Assembly (NCBI RefSeq): GCF_024496085.1
Contig: NZ_CP101751.1
Span: 1,302,001 to 1,366,000, forward strand
Source: Flavobacterium cerinum
GTDB lineage: Bacteria; Bacteroidota; Bacteroidia; Flavobacteriales; Flavobacteriaceae
Reading direction: 5' to 3'
Length of the DNA stretch: 64,000 nucleotides
Made by a program: the position numbers and the translations under genes. Shown here piece after piece: positions 22,190-32,475 of this stretch. The notes below the pieces were generated by a model that worked only from the letters and a program-made list of their open reading frames with translations, had not been told where the DNA came from and ran no database searches. The stretch's first letter is position 1; every line of letters starts with the position of its first letter.

Positions 22190-25100
22190 ATGAAAAAACG
22201 CTACTTTTTACTGTTTTTACTGTTTTCTGTTGTGGCCTTTTCACAGCCTATTACAGTAAATTCGAATACTTATACCGTTCCGCAATTGGTGCAGGATGTT
22301 TTAATCAATTCCCAGTGTGCACAGATTTCCAACATTAGTTGGAGAACCGGGAATACGAACGGACAAGGGTCTGAAAACGGAATCGGTTATTTTCAAAATA
22401 CAAACCCTAACTTCCCGATTCAATCCGGTGTTATTCTAAGTACCGGTAGAGCAACTTCAGCACCCGGACCGAATACCAGTATTTTAAGTCAGGGTAGTTC
22501 GTCTTGGACAGGGGATGCCGATCTGAAAACACAGATGATTCAGGCAGGTGTTATAACGAATTCGTTTAACTATACCAATGCCAGCTATATCCAATTTAAC
22601 TTTACGCCGTTAACGGATAGTTTTAGTTTTAATTTCCTTTTTGCTTCAGAAGAATACGGAATGTACCAATGTAGTACTGAATATTCGGATGCCTTTGCTT
22701 TTATTTTAACAAATTTGGTTACGGGTCAGAGTACGAATCTGGCTGTTGTGCCGGGAACGACGCAGCCCATTTCTGTTTTTACGGTAAAAGACGCTGTAAA
22801 TAATACTGATTGCCCTTCTGCAAATTCAAATTATTTCGGAATGTATTATCCGGAAAACGGTTTTCCGCCGGCTCCGATTCAGTTTAATGGTAGAACAAAA
22901 GTAATGAGTGCTTCCGGTACCGTTATTCCGAACACGCCTTATAGAATTAAAATGGTTATTGCTGATGGAGGAGGACTAAGTGGAACTGATACATTATACG
23001 ATTCTGCGGTATTCTTACAAGCAGGAAGTTTTAATGTTGGTCAGGCTTCTTTAGGAAGTGATTTAACAGTTGATAACCTTGGTGCATTATGCCCGGGAGA
23101 AATCAGAACTTTATCAACAGGATTAGATCCTGCTTTTTATACTTTTCAGTGGACACTTGACGGAGATAATATTCCGGGAGCGAACGGACCATCTTATGGG
23201 GTTTCTGCACCGGGGTTATACGGGGTGATTATTACTAATAACGGAGGTGCATGTGTACAGCAGCCGGATCCGATCCGGGTCGAAGTCTTCCCGCAGATTC
23301 AGGCAGGTACTCCGGTTGATCTCTTTAAATGTGGAGATGGTACAACTCCTGTTAGTTTTGACCTGAATGAGAACCATGCAGCTATTTTAGCCGGACTTGA
23401 TCCGGGTACGATTATAACATACCATCTTGATGCTAATGATTTACCAGGTGGAGGTGGGTATATTCAAGATCCATCTAACTACATGACTGCGATTACGAGA
23501 ACAATTTTTGTTAGGGTTTCTACCGGAGAAAATGATTGTTATGTTACCCGTCAATTTGATGTGAATGTTATGTCTTGTACTGCCGATCCTGTTAGACCGG
23601 ATGATGTGACAGTTTGTGATACAAACAATGATGGTGTTGAAACGTTTGATCTGACACAATTTTATACTACAATATTAGGCGGACAAGCTGCTGCTGATTA
23701 TAATATTACATTCCATCTTACGCAAACTGCGGCCGACAATAATACAAGTCCGATTACACCTGCGAATGCATTCACTACAGGTACTCAGACGGTTTATATC
23801 CGTATGGAAAGAGCGGATGATCCTACGGTTTTCGGAACAACCAGTTTCCAGTTAATCATTAAGGCATTACCGATTGGTTTTATGACTGGCCCGGAAGGCA
23901 TTTGTAGTGGTAGTTCAGCTGTTATCAGTTTCGAAGGTACGCCGGGAGCAACTATAAATTATAAAGTTGATGGACAAGATGCTAGTATTACTTTAAGTGC
24001 TACGGGTGGCGGATCAGTACTGACACCTCCATTAACTGCAAATACAGTTTACAGTTTAGTCAGTGTAGTGAGTAACGATTCACCGCAATGTACTCAAAAT
24101 TTAACTGGGAATGTTTCTATTACGGTTTTCCAACCGCCTACAGTTACATTAACCGGTGACGCAACAATTTGTTCCGGCGGAACAGCTGTGTTAACGTTTA
24201 ACGGAACACCGGATGCTGTCGTGACTTATAATAACGGAACAACTGATTTGTCTGTGACATTGGATGCTTCGGGAGAGGCTAACGTAACAGTAGGACCTTT
24301 AACAGCAAATACAACTTATAGCTTGGTGAGGATCATCTCTTCGGGAACACCGGCTTGTATGACTTCTTATACTAGTGGGGGTGCTACTATCACAGTAAAT
24401 CCATTACCAACTGCTACGATCAGTGCGCCGGCTTTAATTTGTTCGGGCGATACAGCAGTTGTAAGTTTTACGGGTCCTGCAAACGGCGTGGTAACATATA
24501 GTGACGGAACCACAACAATGACAATAAATTTAGATGCTACCGGAAATGCGAGTATTACGACTCCTGCATTAACGGCTGCTGCGACTTATAGTTTAATGAG
24601 TGTAAGTACCGATCCGGCAGTAACTCCGGTATGTACTCAGAACCAAAATGCATCGGTAACAATTGGCGTAAAAGCTTTACCTGAGGCGACCATTACCGGA
24701 CCGGCTTCAGTATGTTCCGGAAGTTCCGCTACGATTGTCATCAACGGAACACCAAATGCAACGGTTACCTATACATTTGACGGTAATACAACACCTTTAA
24801 CGGTTACCTTAAACAGTGCGGGAACTGCTTCAGTTACAACAGCACCATTAACGGGACCGATTACTTATCAGTTGATCAGTGTTACTTCAAGCGGAACACC
24901 GGCTTGTAGTCAGGCGCAAACCGGAAGTCATACGGTAACTACAGTAGTGGCACCAACAATCTTTAATCCTACACCATTAGAGATGTGTAATGACAACTAC
25001 GATGACGGAGTTGTAACTTTTGATTTAAGTGTAAAACTGGCAGAGATTACTGGCGGTGATCCTAACCTTACCGTAACTTTCCATGAAACACCGGAAGATG

Positions 25101-28100
25101 CGCAGTTAGGAAACTATCCGATCCAAATGCCTTTATATACCAATATTAACCCTGTTAGTCAGATTTTATATATCCGAGTAGTTAATACAGGAGTAAATGC
25201 TTGTGCGTCTTTCTCAACCTTGACGTTAATCGTTCATGAAAGACCTACAATTGTACAAAACGTAAGTAACTATGAGTTGTGTGAAACCAGTACACCTGGC
25301 GACGGAGTAGAGATTTTTAATCTGACTACAAAAGATGCAGAAGTAAGCGGAACACAAACAGGAATTACGGTAACGTATTACTTAAGTGAAGCGAATGCTT
25401 TAGCGGGAACCAGCCCTATTACTGTACCGACAGCTTACCAAAACGGAAGCAACCCGGAAACGATCTGGTATCAGTTGCAGAATGCGCATGGATGTATCGC
25501 AGTAGGTTCATTCCAATTAATCGTAAACCCATTACCATCGGTTCCAATGCCGGTACCGGCTTATACTTTGTGTGATTACACAGGTCAGCCGTTATACGAG
25601 CAGTTCGATTTATCGACTAAGATCCCTGAGATTATCGGAACGGCTACAGGATTAGAAGTTAAGTTCTATAAAACAGAGGCGCAAGCTCATGCTAATGTAG
25701 CAGGAACGGAATTACCGACATTATACACGAATGAGGTTGCGACTGTTCAAACGATTTTTGTTAATGTAACCAACAGTACCACGGGCTGTTACTCGGTAAC
25801 GGCTATGGATTTACGAGTAGAGCCATTACCGGTATTGATTATGCCAACAACACCGGTTACGGTTTGTGATGGAACTAACAATGACGGAATCGGAAGTTTT
25901 GACTTGAATGATTTAGTGACTGATATGTTAAGTGGTGAGACCAATGTAACGGTAAGTTTCCACGAAACACAACAAAATGCTCAAAACGGCTTGTTCCCAA
26001 TCACGATCATGCCATATGAGAACATTAACCCTTGGAATCAGACTTTATGGGTATTGGCAACAAACAACGTAACAGGATGTAAGAGTGTTTACTCGTTCCA
26101 GTTACGAGTTGAACCGGCGCCTATTATGCCAACGTTATTGGATTTAGATGAGTGTGATACGGATTCTAATCCGCATGACAACCAGACGACGTTTGATTTA
26201 ACAGTACACACGGCTACAATTTTAGCAGCTCAAACAGGTGCAGCTACAGATTATGAAGTGAACTATTATATTTCGCAGACCAATGCAGAGAACGGAACTC
26301 CGTTTATAGTATCAAACGGAAACTTTATCGGCACCAACGGTCAGACGATCTGGGTTCGTGTAACGCATATCGCTACGGGATGTTATACTATCGGCAGCTT
26401 TAAGCTGATTGTAAACAGTCCGCTACAATTAACGCAACCGGATGAGATCACTTTATGTGATGACGCATTACCGAATGATCAACGTCAGATATTTGATTTA
26501 ACCATTCGTGAGGCACAGATCACCGGAGGTGCAACAGGTTATACGTTCAAATATTACAGCAGTACGGCTTTACCGCCAAACCCTGGAACGTTGATCACCA
26601 ATCCAACAGCTTTCCCTAATACAGCTACAGTACAAACTTTGTTAGTAGAAGTGATAAGCGGAGCAGGATGTAGCAGCTATGTTACCTTAACAATCCGAGT
26701 TACACCATTACCGGAACCGAAATTTGATCCGGCACCGCTGGTATTGTGTGATGATGATTATCCTGGCGATGGCATTACGTTTTTTGATGTAACGGTAAAT
26801 GCGAACTATATCCGCAATAATGCGAACTATGTTCTAACCTACCACGCAAGTCAGACCGATGCATTAGCCGGAATCAACGCTATTGCAACACCAACGAACT
26901 GGCAGAATGTTGATGGAAACGGAAACGCACTAACCAGTGTTTGGATCCGGGTGACTACAGCCCCGGCTAATAACCGTGACCGTTGTTCATTAGTAGTAGA
27001 ACAGCCATTGATAGTGAATCCAAGACCGGCGGCAGGTCCTGTAACGGATTACCATATGTGTCAGATTCCATTCACGGGAAGTGGAGTATTTGATTTAAGT
27101 ACGAAAACCCCGGAAGCTTTAGCAGGTCAAGGTCCTGCAGGTTATACGGTAACGTACCATGCTACTCAGGCGGATGCTGATAGTGGAGCGGCGCCATTGG
27201 CAACGAACCACCCAAGTACGGTAAACGGTGAGACGATTTATGTACGTGTAGTGAATACGGCTACAGGTTGTTACAACACGACCAGCTTCCAGTTATTTGT
27301 GGAAAGAGGATCCGAAGCGACCGATATACCGGATATTACCCGATGTGATGATTTGAATGACGGAACAGAAACTTTCGATTTAAGCAGTTTAGATGCTACG
27401 ATCTTAGGTCCTGTACAAGCAGCGGATCCGAACTTTAGTGTAAGCTATTATGCATCAGATGCTGATTTAGCCAACGGAACGCCAATTGGAACACCGGGAG
27501 CTTATACGATTACAGATTACCTGACGCATGAGATCATTGCGGTAGTTAAAAATACGTACAGTGCATACGGATGTCTTGCAGAAATACGTTTTAATATTAC
27601 CGTATTCCGATTACCGGAGCCGACACCAAATGCAGGATTTGTATGTGTTGATCAGGAGACAGGAAACGTTCTGAATACCCATATTATTGACAGTGGATTA
27701 GATGCAGCAACGCATACATTCCAATGGTATGAGGATGATGCAAGTGGAGCACCACAACCGATAGCGGGAGCAACAGGTTCAACGTATGAAGTAAACCATG
27801 CGGGCACGTATTCGGTAATTGCAACCAGTACAGTAACCGGTTGTGTATCGTTACCGGCAGAAGTAGTAATCACCCAATCCGAACCGGCCGAGGTAACGTA
27901 TACGGTATCGAATGCCTTTACGGATAATCAGGTGATAACGGTTCAGGCAATCGGAATCGGAGAGTATATGTATCAGTTAGACGAAGGTGATATCCAGTCT
28001 AGCCCTGTGTTTACTAATGTAAATTCAGGAACACATACGATCACGGTTTACGATATGAAAGGTTGTGCGGCCACAATCGTAAGAAATGTAACAGTGATCA

Positions 28101-28366
28101 ACTATCCGCATTATTTCACACCAAACGGTGATAATTACCATGATTTCTGGAATATTGGTGATTTAGAAAACGATGTCAATGCAAAAATTTATATATTTGA
28201 CCGTTACGGCAAACTATTGAAACAGATCAAGCCATCACGAGTAAGCGGATGGGATGGAACATTAAACGGACAACCGTTACCATCAACAGATTACTGGTTC
28301 ACAGTGAACTATACGGAGAATGGAGAATTAAAAGAGTTTAAAGCGCATTTCTCATTAAAAAGATAA
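22190..28366 (+). CDS. Giant cell-surface adhesin secreted by T9SS (type B sorting domain)
   Basis: This 2058-aa product has a signal peptide (MKKRYFLLFLLFSVVAFSQ). A choice-of-anchor L domain follows (about residues 25-280; TYTVPQLVQDVLINSQCAQI and FLFASEEYG). Then come an Ig-like domain, four modules of about 90 residues with an ICSG...GTP...VTY pattern (about 563-925), and eleven Cys-anchored modules with a C-D-x-x-x-DG-x-x-x-FDL motif. The protein ends in a T9SS type B sorting domain (HYFTPNGDNYHDFWNIGD to the C-terminus, about 1973-2058). It should be exported through the type IX system and attached to the surface or released. The partner PorP/SprF gene starts 6 nt after the stop, as in sprB-sprF-like pairs. 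Confidence 0.92.
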   Translation: MKKRYFLLFLLFSVVAFSQPITVNSNTYTVPQLVQDVLINSQCAQISNISWRTGNTNGQGSENGIGYFQNTNPNFPIQSGVILSTGRATSAPGPNTSILSQGSSSWTGDADLKTQMIQAGVITNSFNYTNASYIQFNFTPLTDSFSFNFLFASEEYGMYQCSTEYSDAFAFILTNLVTGQSTNLAVVPGTTQPISVFTVKDAVNNTDCPSANSNYFGMYYPENGFPPAPIQFNGRTKVMSASGTVIPNTPYRIKMVIADGGGLSGTDTLYDSAVFLQAGSFNVGQASLGSDLTVDNLGALCPGEIRTLSTGLDPAFYTFQWTLDGDNIPGANGPSYGVSAPGLYGVIITNNGGACVQQPDPIRVEVFPQIQAGTPVDLFKCGDGTTPVSFDLNENHAAILAGLDPGTIITYHLDANDLPGGGGYIQDPSNYMTAITRTIFVRVSTGENDCYVTRQFDVNVMSCTADPVRPDDVTVCDTNNDGVETFDLTQFYTTILGGQAAADYNITFHLTQTAADNNTSPITPANAFTTGTQTVYIRMERADDPTVFGTTSFQLIIKALPIGFMTGPEGICSGSSAVISFEGTPGATINYKVDGQDASITLSATGGGSVLTPPLTANTVYSLVSVVSNDSPQCTQNLTGNVSITVFQPPTVTLTGDATICSGGTAVLTFNGTPDAVVTYNNGTTDLSVTLDASGEANVTVGPLTANTTYSLVRIISSGTPACMTSYTSGGATITVNPLPTATISAPALICSGDTAVVSFTGPANGVVTYSDGTTTMTINLDATGNASITTPALTAAATYSLMSVSTDPAVTPVCTQNQNASVTIGVKALPEATITGPASVCSGSSATIVINGTPNATVTYTFDGNTTPLTVTLNSAGTASVTTAPLTGPITYQLISVTSSGTPACSQAQTGSHTVTTVVAPTIFNPTPLEMCNDNYDDGVVTFDLSVKLAEITGGDPNLTVTFHETPEDAQLGNYPIQMPLYTNINPVSQILYIRVVNTGVNACASFSTLTLIVHERPTIVQNVSNYELCETSTPGDGVEIFNLTTKDAEVSGTQTGITVTYYLSEANALAGTSPITVPTAYQNGSNPETIWYQLQNAHGCIAVGSFQLIVNPLPSVPMPVPAYTLCDYTGQPLYEQFDLSTKIPEIIGTATGLEVKFYKTEAQAHANVAGTELPTLYTNEVATVQTIFVNVTNSTTGCYSVTAMDLRVEPLPVLIMPTTPVTVCDGTNNDGIGSFDLNDLVTDMLSGETNVTVSFHETQQNAQNGLFPITIMPYENINPWNQTLWVLATNNVTGCKSVYSFQLRVEPAPIMPTLLDLDECDTDSNPHDNQTTFDLTVHTATILAAQTGAATDYEVNYYISQTNAENGTPFIVSNGNFIGTNGQTIWVRVTHIATGCYTIGSFKLIVNSPLQLTQPDEITLCDDALPNDQRQIFDLTIREAQITGGATGYTFKYYSSTALPPNPGTLITNPTAFPNTATVQTLLVEVISGAGCSSYVTLTIRVTPLPEPKFDPAPLVLCDDDYPGDGITFFDVTVNANYIRNNANYVLTYHASQTDALAGINAIATPTNWQNVDGNGNALTSVWIRVTTAPANNRDRCSLVVEQPLIVNPRPAAGPVTDYHMCQIPFTGSGVFDLSTKTPEALAGQGPAGYTVTYHATQADADSGAAPLATNHPSTVNGETIYVRVVNTATGCYNTTSFQLFVERGSEATDIPDITRCDDLNDGTETFDLSSLDATILGPVQAADPNFSVSYYASDADLANGTPIGTPGAYTITDYLTHEIIAVVKNTYSAYGCLAEIRFNITVFRLPEPTPNAGFVCVDQETGNVLNTHIIDSGLDAATHTFQWYEDDASGAPQPIAGATGSTYEVNHAGTYSVIATSTVTGCVSLPAEVVITQSEPAEVTYTVSNAFTDNQVITVQAIGIGEYMYQLDEGDIQSSPVFTNVNSGTHTITVYDMKGCAATIVRNVTVINYPHYFTPNGDNYHDFWNIGDLENDVNAKIYIFDRYGKLLKQIKPSRVSGWDGTLNGQPLPSTDYWFTVNYTENGELKEFKAHFSLKR

Positions 28367-28371
28367 CCCAA

Positions 28372-29367
28372 ATGAATATTTTTAAAAAACGTTATTTAGT
28401 TTTAGCATTATTTTTATCCCAAATGTCTTTCGCGCAGGAAGGGATTGCAGTTTATTCTGATTATTTATCAGATAACTATTATTTGATTCACCCTTCAATG
28501 GCGGGAGCGGCTAATTGTGGGAAGATTCGTTTAACGGCCAGACAACAATGGTTCGGACAGGATGATGCACCTGCATTGCAGACTTTGAGTTTTAATACCA
28601 GTGTAGGAGAACAATCAGGTATTGGTATTATTGCATTTAATGATAAGAATGGTTATCATTCACAAATGGGAGGTAAAATTACATATGCTCACCATATTCG
28701 TTTTTCAAGAGGTGTTAACGATTTGAATCAATTATCATTTGGTATGAGTGCCGGTTTGGTACAAAGTACATTAGATGAATCTAAATTCGGAAATGAGTAT
28801 GATCCGATTGTAGCAGGTATGAAACAGAAGGATTCTTATTTTAATGTGGATCTTGGGGCGTCTTACTTCTACTTGGATTTCTTTACGCATTTCACCGTTA
28901 AGAACGCGGTATCGAATAAACGTGATATTTACACGGATATCGAAAGTGATAACTTAAGAAAATATTTGTGGAGTGCCGGTTATGTTTTTGGAAACAGTGA
29001 TAACGGATTGTCATGGGAGCCCTCTTTCATGTTGCAGTACGTGGATAAAACAAAAGAGAAAACGTTTGATATCAACCTAAAAGTTTACAAGGAAATGGAA
29101 TTCGGTAAGCTATGGGGTGGTTTGTCATATAGAAGAAGTTTCGACGGAGCACAGTTTGTAGCCGATAACAGTGTAAGTGATCAAAAACTACAATATATTA
29201 CACCTATAGTTGGGGTGAACTACAAAAACTTTATGTTCTCATATACGTATTCACACCTGACAGGAGATGTTAAATTTGATAATTCAGGATTCCACCAAAT
29301 TACATTGGGGATCAACTTATTCTGTAAGCGTGAACCATACGATTGTCACTGTCCTGCAGTTAACTAA
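28372..29367 (+). CDS. PorP/SprF-family outer membrane protein
   Basis: This 331-aa product has a signal peptide ending MSFAQ (about residue 22) and an N-terminal HPSMAGAANCGKIRLTARQQ, the PorP/SprF signature. The rest is a beta-barrel. SprF-like proteins help one adhesin pass or dock at the T9SS, and each is usually encoded directly after its substrate, as here. The Cys-rich end (CKREPYDCHCPAVN) is unusual. A terminator follows at 29389. Confidence 0.92.
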   Translation: MNIFKKRYLVLALFLSQMSFAQEGIAVYSDYLSDNYYLIHPSMAGAANCGKIRLTARQQWFGQDDAPALQTLSFNTSVGEQSGIGIIAFNDKNGYHSQMGGKITYAHHIRFSRGVNDLNQLSFGMSAGLVQSTLDESKFGNEYDPIVAGMKQKDSYFNVDLGASYFYLDFFTHFTVKNAVSNKRDIYTDIESDNLRKYLWSAGYVFGNSDNGLSWEPSFMLQYVDKTKEKTFDINLKVYKEMEFGKLWGGLSYRRSFDGAQFVADNSVSDQKLQYITPIVGVNYKNFMFSYTYSHLTGDVKFDNSGFHQITLGINLFCKREPYDCHCPAVN

Positions 29368-29388
29368 TATTAAAGAGATTATTAATTC

Positions 29389-29418
29389 TGTCCCGATTTA
29401 TTCGGGACAATTTTTTTT
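29389..29418 (+). terminator. Rho-independent terminator after sprF-like gene
   Basis: TGTCCCGA-TTTA-TTCGGGACA is followed by a T-run. Confidence 0.9.
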
Positions 29419-29426
29419 GAAAGGTT

Positions 29427-29939
29427 ATGATTATAAAAGAAGTTAGAGGTAAATATCCTCAGATTCCGGAAGATTGTTATGTGGCCGAAAATGCAACGAT
29501 AGTCGGTGATGTGACTTTTGGTGCTTCTTGCAGTGTTTGGTTTAATGCTGTTATAAGAGGTGATGTTCATTTTATTACGATAGGGGATAAGGTAAATATC
29601 CAGGATGGAGCAGTGATTCATTGTACCTATCAGAAGCATCCTACGATTATCGGGAATAATGTTTCGATTGGGCATAATGCTATTGTTCACGGTTGTACAA
29701 TTAAAGATAATGTGCTCATTGGAATGGGGGCTATAGTGATGGATAATTGTGTAATCGAAAGTAATGCTATAGTTGCAGCGGGATCTGTAGTAACACAGAA
29801 TACTGTGGTTGAATCCGGGACGATTTACGCGGGAATTCCGGCTAAGAAGGTTAAAGATATCAATGCTTCGGATTTCGCCGGGGAAATCGAGCGTATTTCG
29901 AATAATTACGTGATGTATTCAAGTTGGTTTAAAGAGTAG
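29427..29939 (+). CDS. Gamma-carbonic anhydrase family protein
   Basis: This 170-aa left-handed beta-helix is built of hexapeptide repeats (NATIVGDVTFGASCSVWFNA and later NNVSIGHNAIVHGCTIKDNV). The histidines in GDVHFI, AVIHC and IGHNAIVHG are the usual metal ligands of the family. It is annotated elsewhere as a carbonic anhydrase/acetyltransferase-like (YrdA/PaaY) protein; substrate unproven. It converges with murI across a shared terminator. Confidence 0.92.
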   Translation: MIIKEVRGKYPQIPEDCYVAENATIVGDVTFGASCSVWFNAVIRGDVHFITIGDKVNIQDGAVIHCTYQKHPTIIGNNVSIGHNAIVHGCTIKDNVLIGMGAIVMDNCVIESNAIVAAGSVVTQNTVVESGTIYAGIPAKKVKDINASDFAGEIERISNNYVMYSSWFKE

Positions 29940-29959
29940 AACTTTGTACTTATAAATAA

Positions 29960-29993
29960 AAAAACCTGTTCATTACAATGGACAGGTTTTTTT
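29960..29993. terminator. Bidirectional terminator between gamma-CA and murI
   Basis: AAAAACCTGTTCAT-taca-ATGGACAGGTTTTT has A- and T-runs on either side and serves both convergent genes. Confidence 0.9.
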
Positions 29994-30014
29994 GTTGTTA
30001 TAGCGAAGCTGAAT

Positions 30015-30800
30015 TTAAAAATCGGTGAACATTACATTCTCAGCATATTCCGGACCTAAAAGTTTTTTCAGCACATTTGCTTTTGAATTGGTGTAAAATA
30101 AATGTTGACTTACTTCGCCGGATGTGTTTAAAAGATCGTTTTGCTCCAATATGTTTTTGGTTTGCTTGGCAACAGCTTCACCTGAGTCGATAATCTTGAT
30201 ATGATGCGGTATGATTTCTCTTATCTGAGGAATCAAAAACGGATAATGAGTGCAACCTAATACGAGATAATCCATATTAGCTGCTACCATCGGGTCAAGA
30301 TAGGTTTTTAATAATTCTTTAATCTCTTCGGATTCCAGATCACCGTTTTCAATCAATTGGACAAGATTATAGCCCACCTGTTCAATTATATTGAGGTGTT
30401 TGTAGTTGGATACTGCTTTGTGGAATAACTCACTGTTTAAGGTACCTTTTGTAGCTAATATTCCAATTGTTTCGGTCTTGGTCTGACTGGCTGCCGGTTT
30501 AATAGCCGGTTCAATACCGATAAAGGGGATGTCATATTGAGCGCGTAATTCTTTAATGGCATTAGTTGTTGCAGTATTACAGGCTACAATTACCATTTTA
30601 CAACCGCGTTCGATGAGATAGTCTACGTTTTTAGAGCTTAACCGAATAATATCTTCTTTGCTTTTCTGGCCGTAAGGAGCGTTTTTATTATCGGCTAAAT
30701 AGATGGTACTTTCATGCGGGAGGAGTTGGTGTAACTCTTTCCAGATCGATATGCCTCCGACACCGGAGTCGAATAGGCCTATGGGATTTTTACTACTCAT
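30015..30800 (-). CDS. murI: Glutamate racemase
   Basis: This 261-aa product has the family landmarks: GLFDSGVGGISIWKEL at the start, VACNTATTNAIKELR (first catalytic Cys) and VLGCTHYPFLIPQI (second catalytic Cys). It makes D-glutamate for peptidoglycan. It has its own -7 box and is separated from the ompH genes by a terminator. Confidence 0.96.
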   Translation of the reverse strand: MSSKNPIGLFDSGVGGISIWKELHQLLPHESTIYLADNKNAPYGQKSKEDIIRLSSKNVDYLIERGCKMVIVACNTATTNAIKELRAQYDIPFIGIEPAIKPAASQTKTETIGILATKGTLNSELFHKAVSNYKHLNIIEQVGYNLVQLIENGDLESEEIKELLKTYLDPMVAANMDYLVLGCTHYPFLIPQIREIIPHHIKIIDSGEAVAKQTKNILEQNDLLNTSGEVSQHLFYTNSKANVLKKLLGPEYAENVMFTDF

Positions 30801-30804
30801 TACA

Positions 30805-30812
30805 CAAATATA
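30805..30812 (-). promoter_or_regulatory. -7 box for murI
   Basis: TATATTTG on the minus strand, only about 5 nt from the ATG, so a nearly leaderless transcript is implied if it is used. Confidence 0.4.
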
Positions 30813-30816
30813 AAAA

Positions 30817-30845
30817 AAAACTGCCCTTGGAAAAAGAGCAGTTTT
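30817..30845 (-). terminator. Terminator of the bamA-ompH operon
   Basis: AAAACTGCccTT...AAgaGCAGTTTT with a T-run on the minus strand follows the last ompH gene. Confidence 0.85.
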
Positions 30846-30869
30846 ATTTTTATGTATATCGCAATAGGA

Positions 30870-31382
30870 TTATTTAAATCCTAATTCTTTTTTAACATCT
30901 CCTAGCAAATCCGGACCATCAGCTAAAATTACACCACTTCCGTCTGTAGAATCTAAAACATACTGGTATCCTTTAGTTTTAGCAACTTTTTGGATAGCAG
31001 CTCTTGCTTTTTCCATAATTGGTTTTACAAGATCTAATTCTTTTTGTTGTAATTCTTTTCCTGCATTCTCTCTGTATTGTTGGATTCTTTGTCCCATGTC
31101 CTGCATTTCTTTAGAACGTGTTTCGTTTATAGCCTCAGTTACAGTTGCTGCTTCTGACTCGTATTTTTTCAATTTGGCTTGATACTCACTAACCATAGTT
31201 TTATATTGTGCATCGTATGTCTCACCAATTTTTTTCACTTGAGCCTGTGCTGTTTTCATGTCCGGGTAGTTCGTCATCAAATCACTTACGTTGATATGAG
31301 CTACTTTTGCCTGAGCGGAAATAGTTTGACTCGCACCAATGAAAAGTGCAGCAGCGATAAGTAAAGTTTTTAACTGTTTCAT
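30870..31382 (-). CDS. OmpH/Skp-family periplasmic chaperone
   Basis: This 170-aa product has a signal peptide (MKQLKTLLIAAALFIGASQT). The mature part starts with KVAHINVSDLMTNYPDMKTA, then a long coiled coil (about residues 40-125), then a C-terminal beta piece. Skp proteins hold unfolded outer membrane proteins for BamA. It is the last gene of the operon, 17 nt after the longer ompH paralogue. Confidence 0.93.
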   Translation of the reverse strand: MKQLKTLLIAAALFIGASQTISAQAKVAHINVSDLMTNYPDMKTAQAQVKKIGETYDAQYKTMVSEYQAKLKKYESEAATVTEAINETRSKEMQDMGQRIQQYRENAGKELQQKELDLVKPIMEKARAAIQKVAKTKGYQYVLDSTDGSGVILADGPDLLGDVKKELGFK

Positions 31383-31399
31383 TGTTTTAGGTATTTAAT

Positions 31400-32434
31400 T
31401 TAATTTTCTGATTTATTTTCTGTTGTCTTATTTTTCAATTTTTCTTCGCGTTCTTTTTTAGCTTTTTCTCTTTCTTCTAAAATTCTTTGTTTTTTCTCTT
31501 CCAAAGCTTTTTTACGCTCTTCAATTTTTTGCTGACGTTCCTGTGCTTGTTTTTCACGAGCTTCCTGTTGTGCCGCTTTAATGTCGGCTTTCGGATCAGC
31601 AGCCGGAGTGGTTACAGTACTTCCGTCCGGTTGTTTGTTCTCCGTTTTATTATCAGTCTGTTTACTTTCTGTTTTGTTACCGCCTTGTTTCGCTTTTCTG
31701 TCTTCAAGTAACTGTTTTCTCTTTTCTTCCTGTTCCAGTTTCTTCGCTTCTAAGGCCGCTTTACGATCAGCGATTAATTTTTCACGAGCTGCTTTTCGCT
31801 CATCAATTTTACGTTGACGTTCTACCTGATCCGGATTAGCACTGTCCATATCTTCTTTACGTTCCTGTGCTTCCAGTTCTTTTTGCTGTTTTTTGGTCAG
31901 CTGTTCTTTTTTCTGAGAACGGGTTAATACACGTAAAACCTGATCACTGATGTCAAAACGTTGTGCAGCAAAAAGCATCGTCAGATCAGATGATTTGTCA
32001 AATACAAAATCATACTTTTTGGCTTCAGCAATGTCCTGTACAGCATTGAAAACCTGATCCTGAATTGGCTTAACCAACATGGTTTTCTGCGTCATCAAAT
32101 CACCTTGCGGACCAAAACGTTTTTGCTGATAATCCAACATTTCGTTTTCAAGGAATTTAATCTCATCTTCTCTTTCAGAGATTAACTCCTTAGTAAGCAA
32201 AACCTTTTCTGTTTTAAGGCTTTCCTTTAATTTGTTTATTTCATTTTTTTTGGCTTCGATCTCCTGTTTCCAGCCTTGTGCTTTTAATTCAAGTTGGTTT
32301 TTCGCTTCGGCATATTCCGGTGCTTTTTCCAGAATATATTCCATGTCGATATAACCTATACGAATACCTCTGCTTTGCGCATTTGCTGATAAGGTAGCAA
32401 AAGTTACAAGTGCCAATAAAAAATATTTTTTCAT
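31400..32434 (-). CDS. OmpH/Skp-family protein with a long charged tail
   Basis: This 344-aa product has a signal peptide (about residues 1-19), then RGIRIGYIDMEYILEKAPEY and a Skp-like coiled coil to about residue 170. Unlike its neighbour it continues with about 170 residues of Lys/Glu/Arg/Gln-rich sequence, broken by a Thr/Pro/Asp linker near 255-285. That tail is predicted to be a long helix or disordered. Its position between bamA and the short ompH suggests a periplasmic role in outer membrane protein assembly. Confidence 0.93.
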   Translation of the reverse strand: MKKYFLLALVTFATLSANAQSRGIRIGYIDMEYILEKAPEYAEAKNQLELKAQGWKQEIEAKKNEINKLKESLKTEKVLLTKELISEREDEIKFLENEMLDYQQKRFGPQGDLMTQKTMLVKPIQDQVFNAVQDIAEAKKYDFVFDKSSDLTMLFAAQRFDISDQVLRVLTRSQKKEQLTKKQQKELEAQERKEDMDSANPDQVERQRKIDERKAAREKLIADRKAALEAKKLEQEEKRKQLLEDRKAKQGGNKTESKQTDNKTENKQPDGSTVTTPAADPKADIKAAQQEAREKQAQERQQKIEERKKALEEKKQRILEEREKAKKEREEKLKNKTTENKSEN

Positions 32435-32475
32435 ACCATTTAAATATTATTTTTCAACTATCGTGCCAAACTTTA

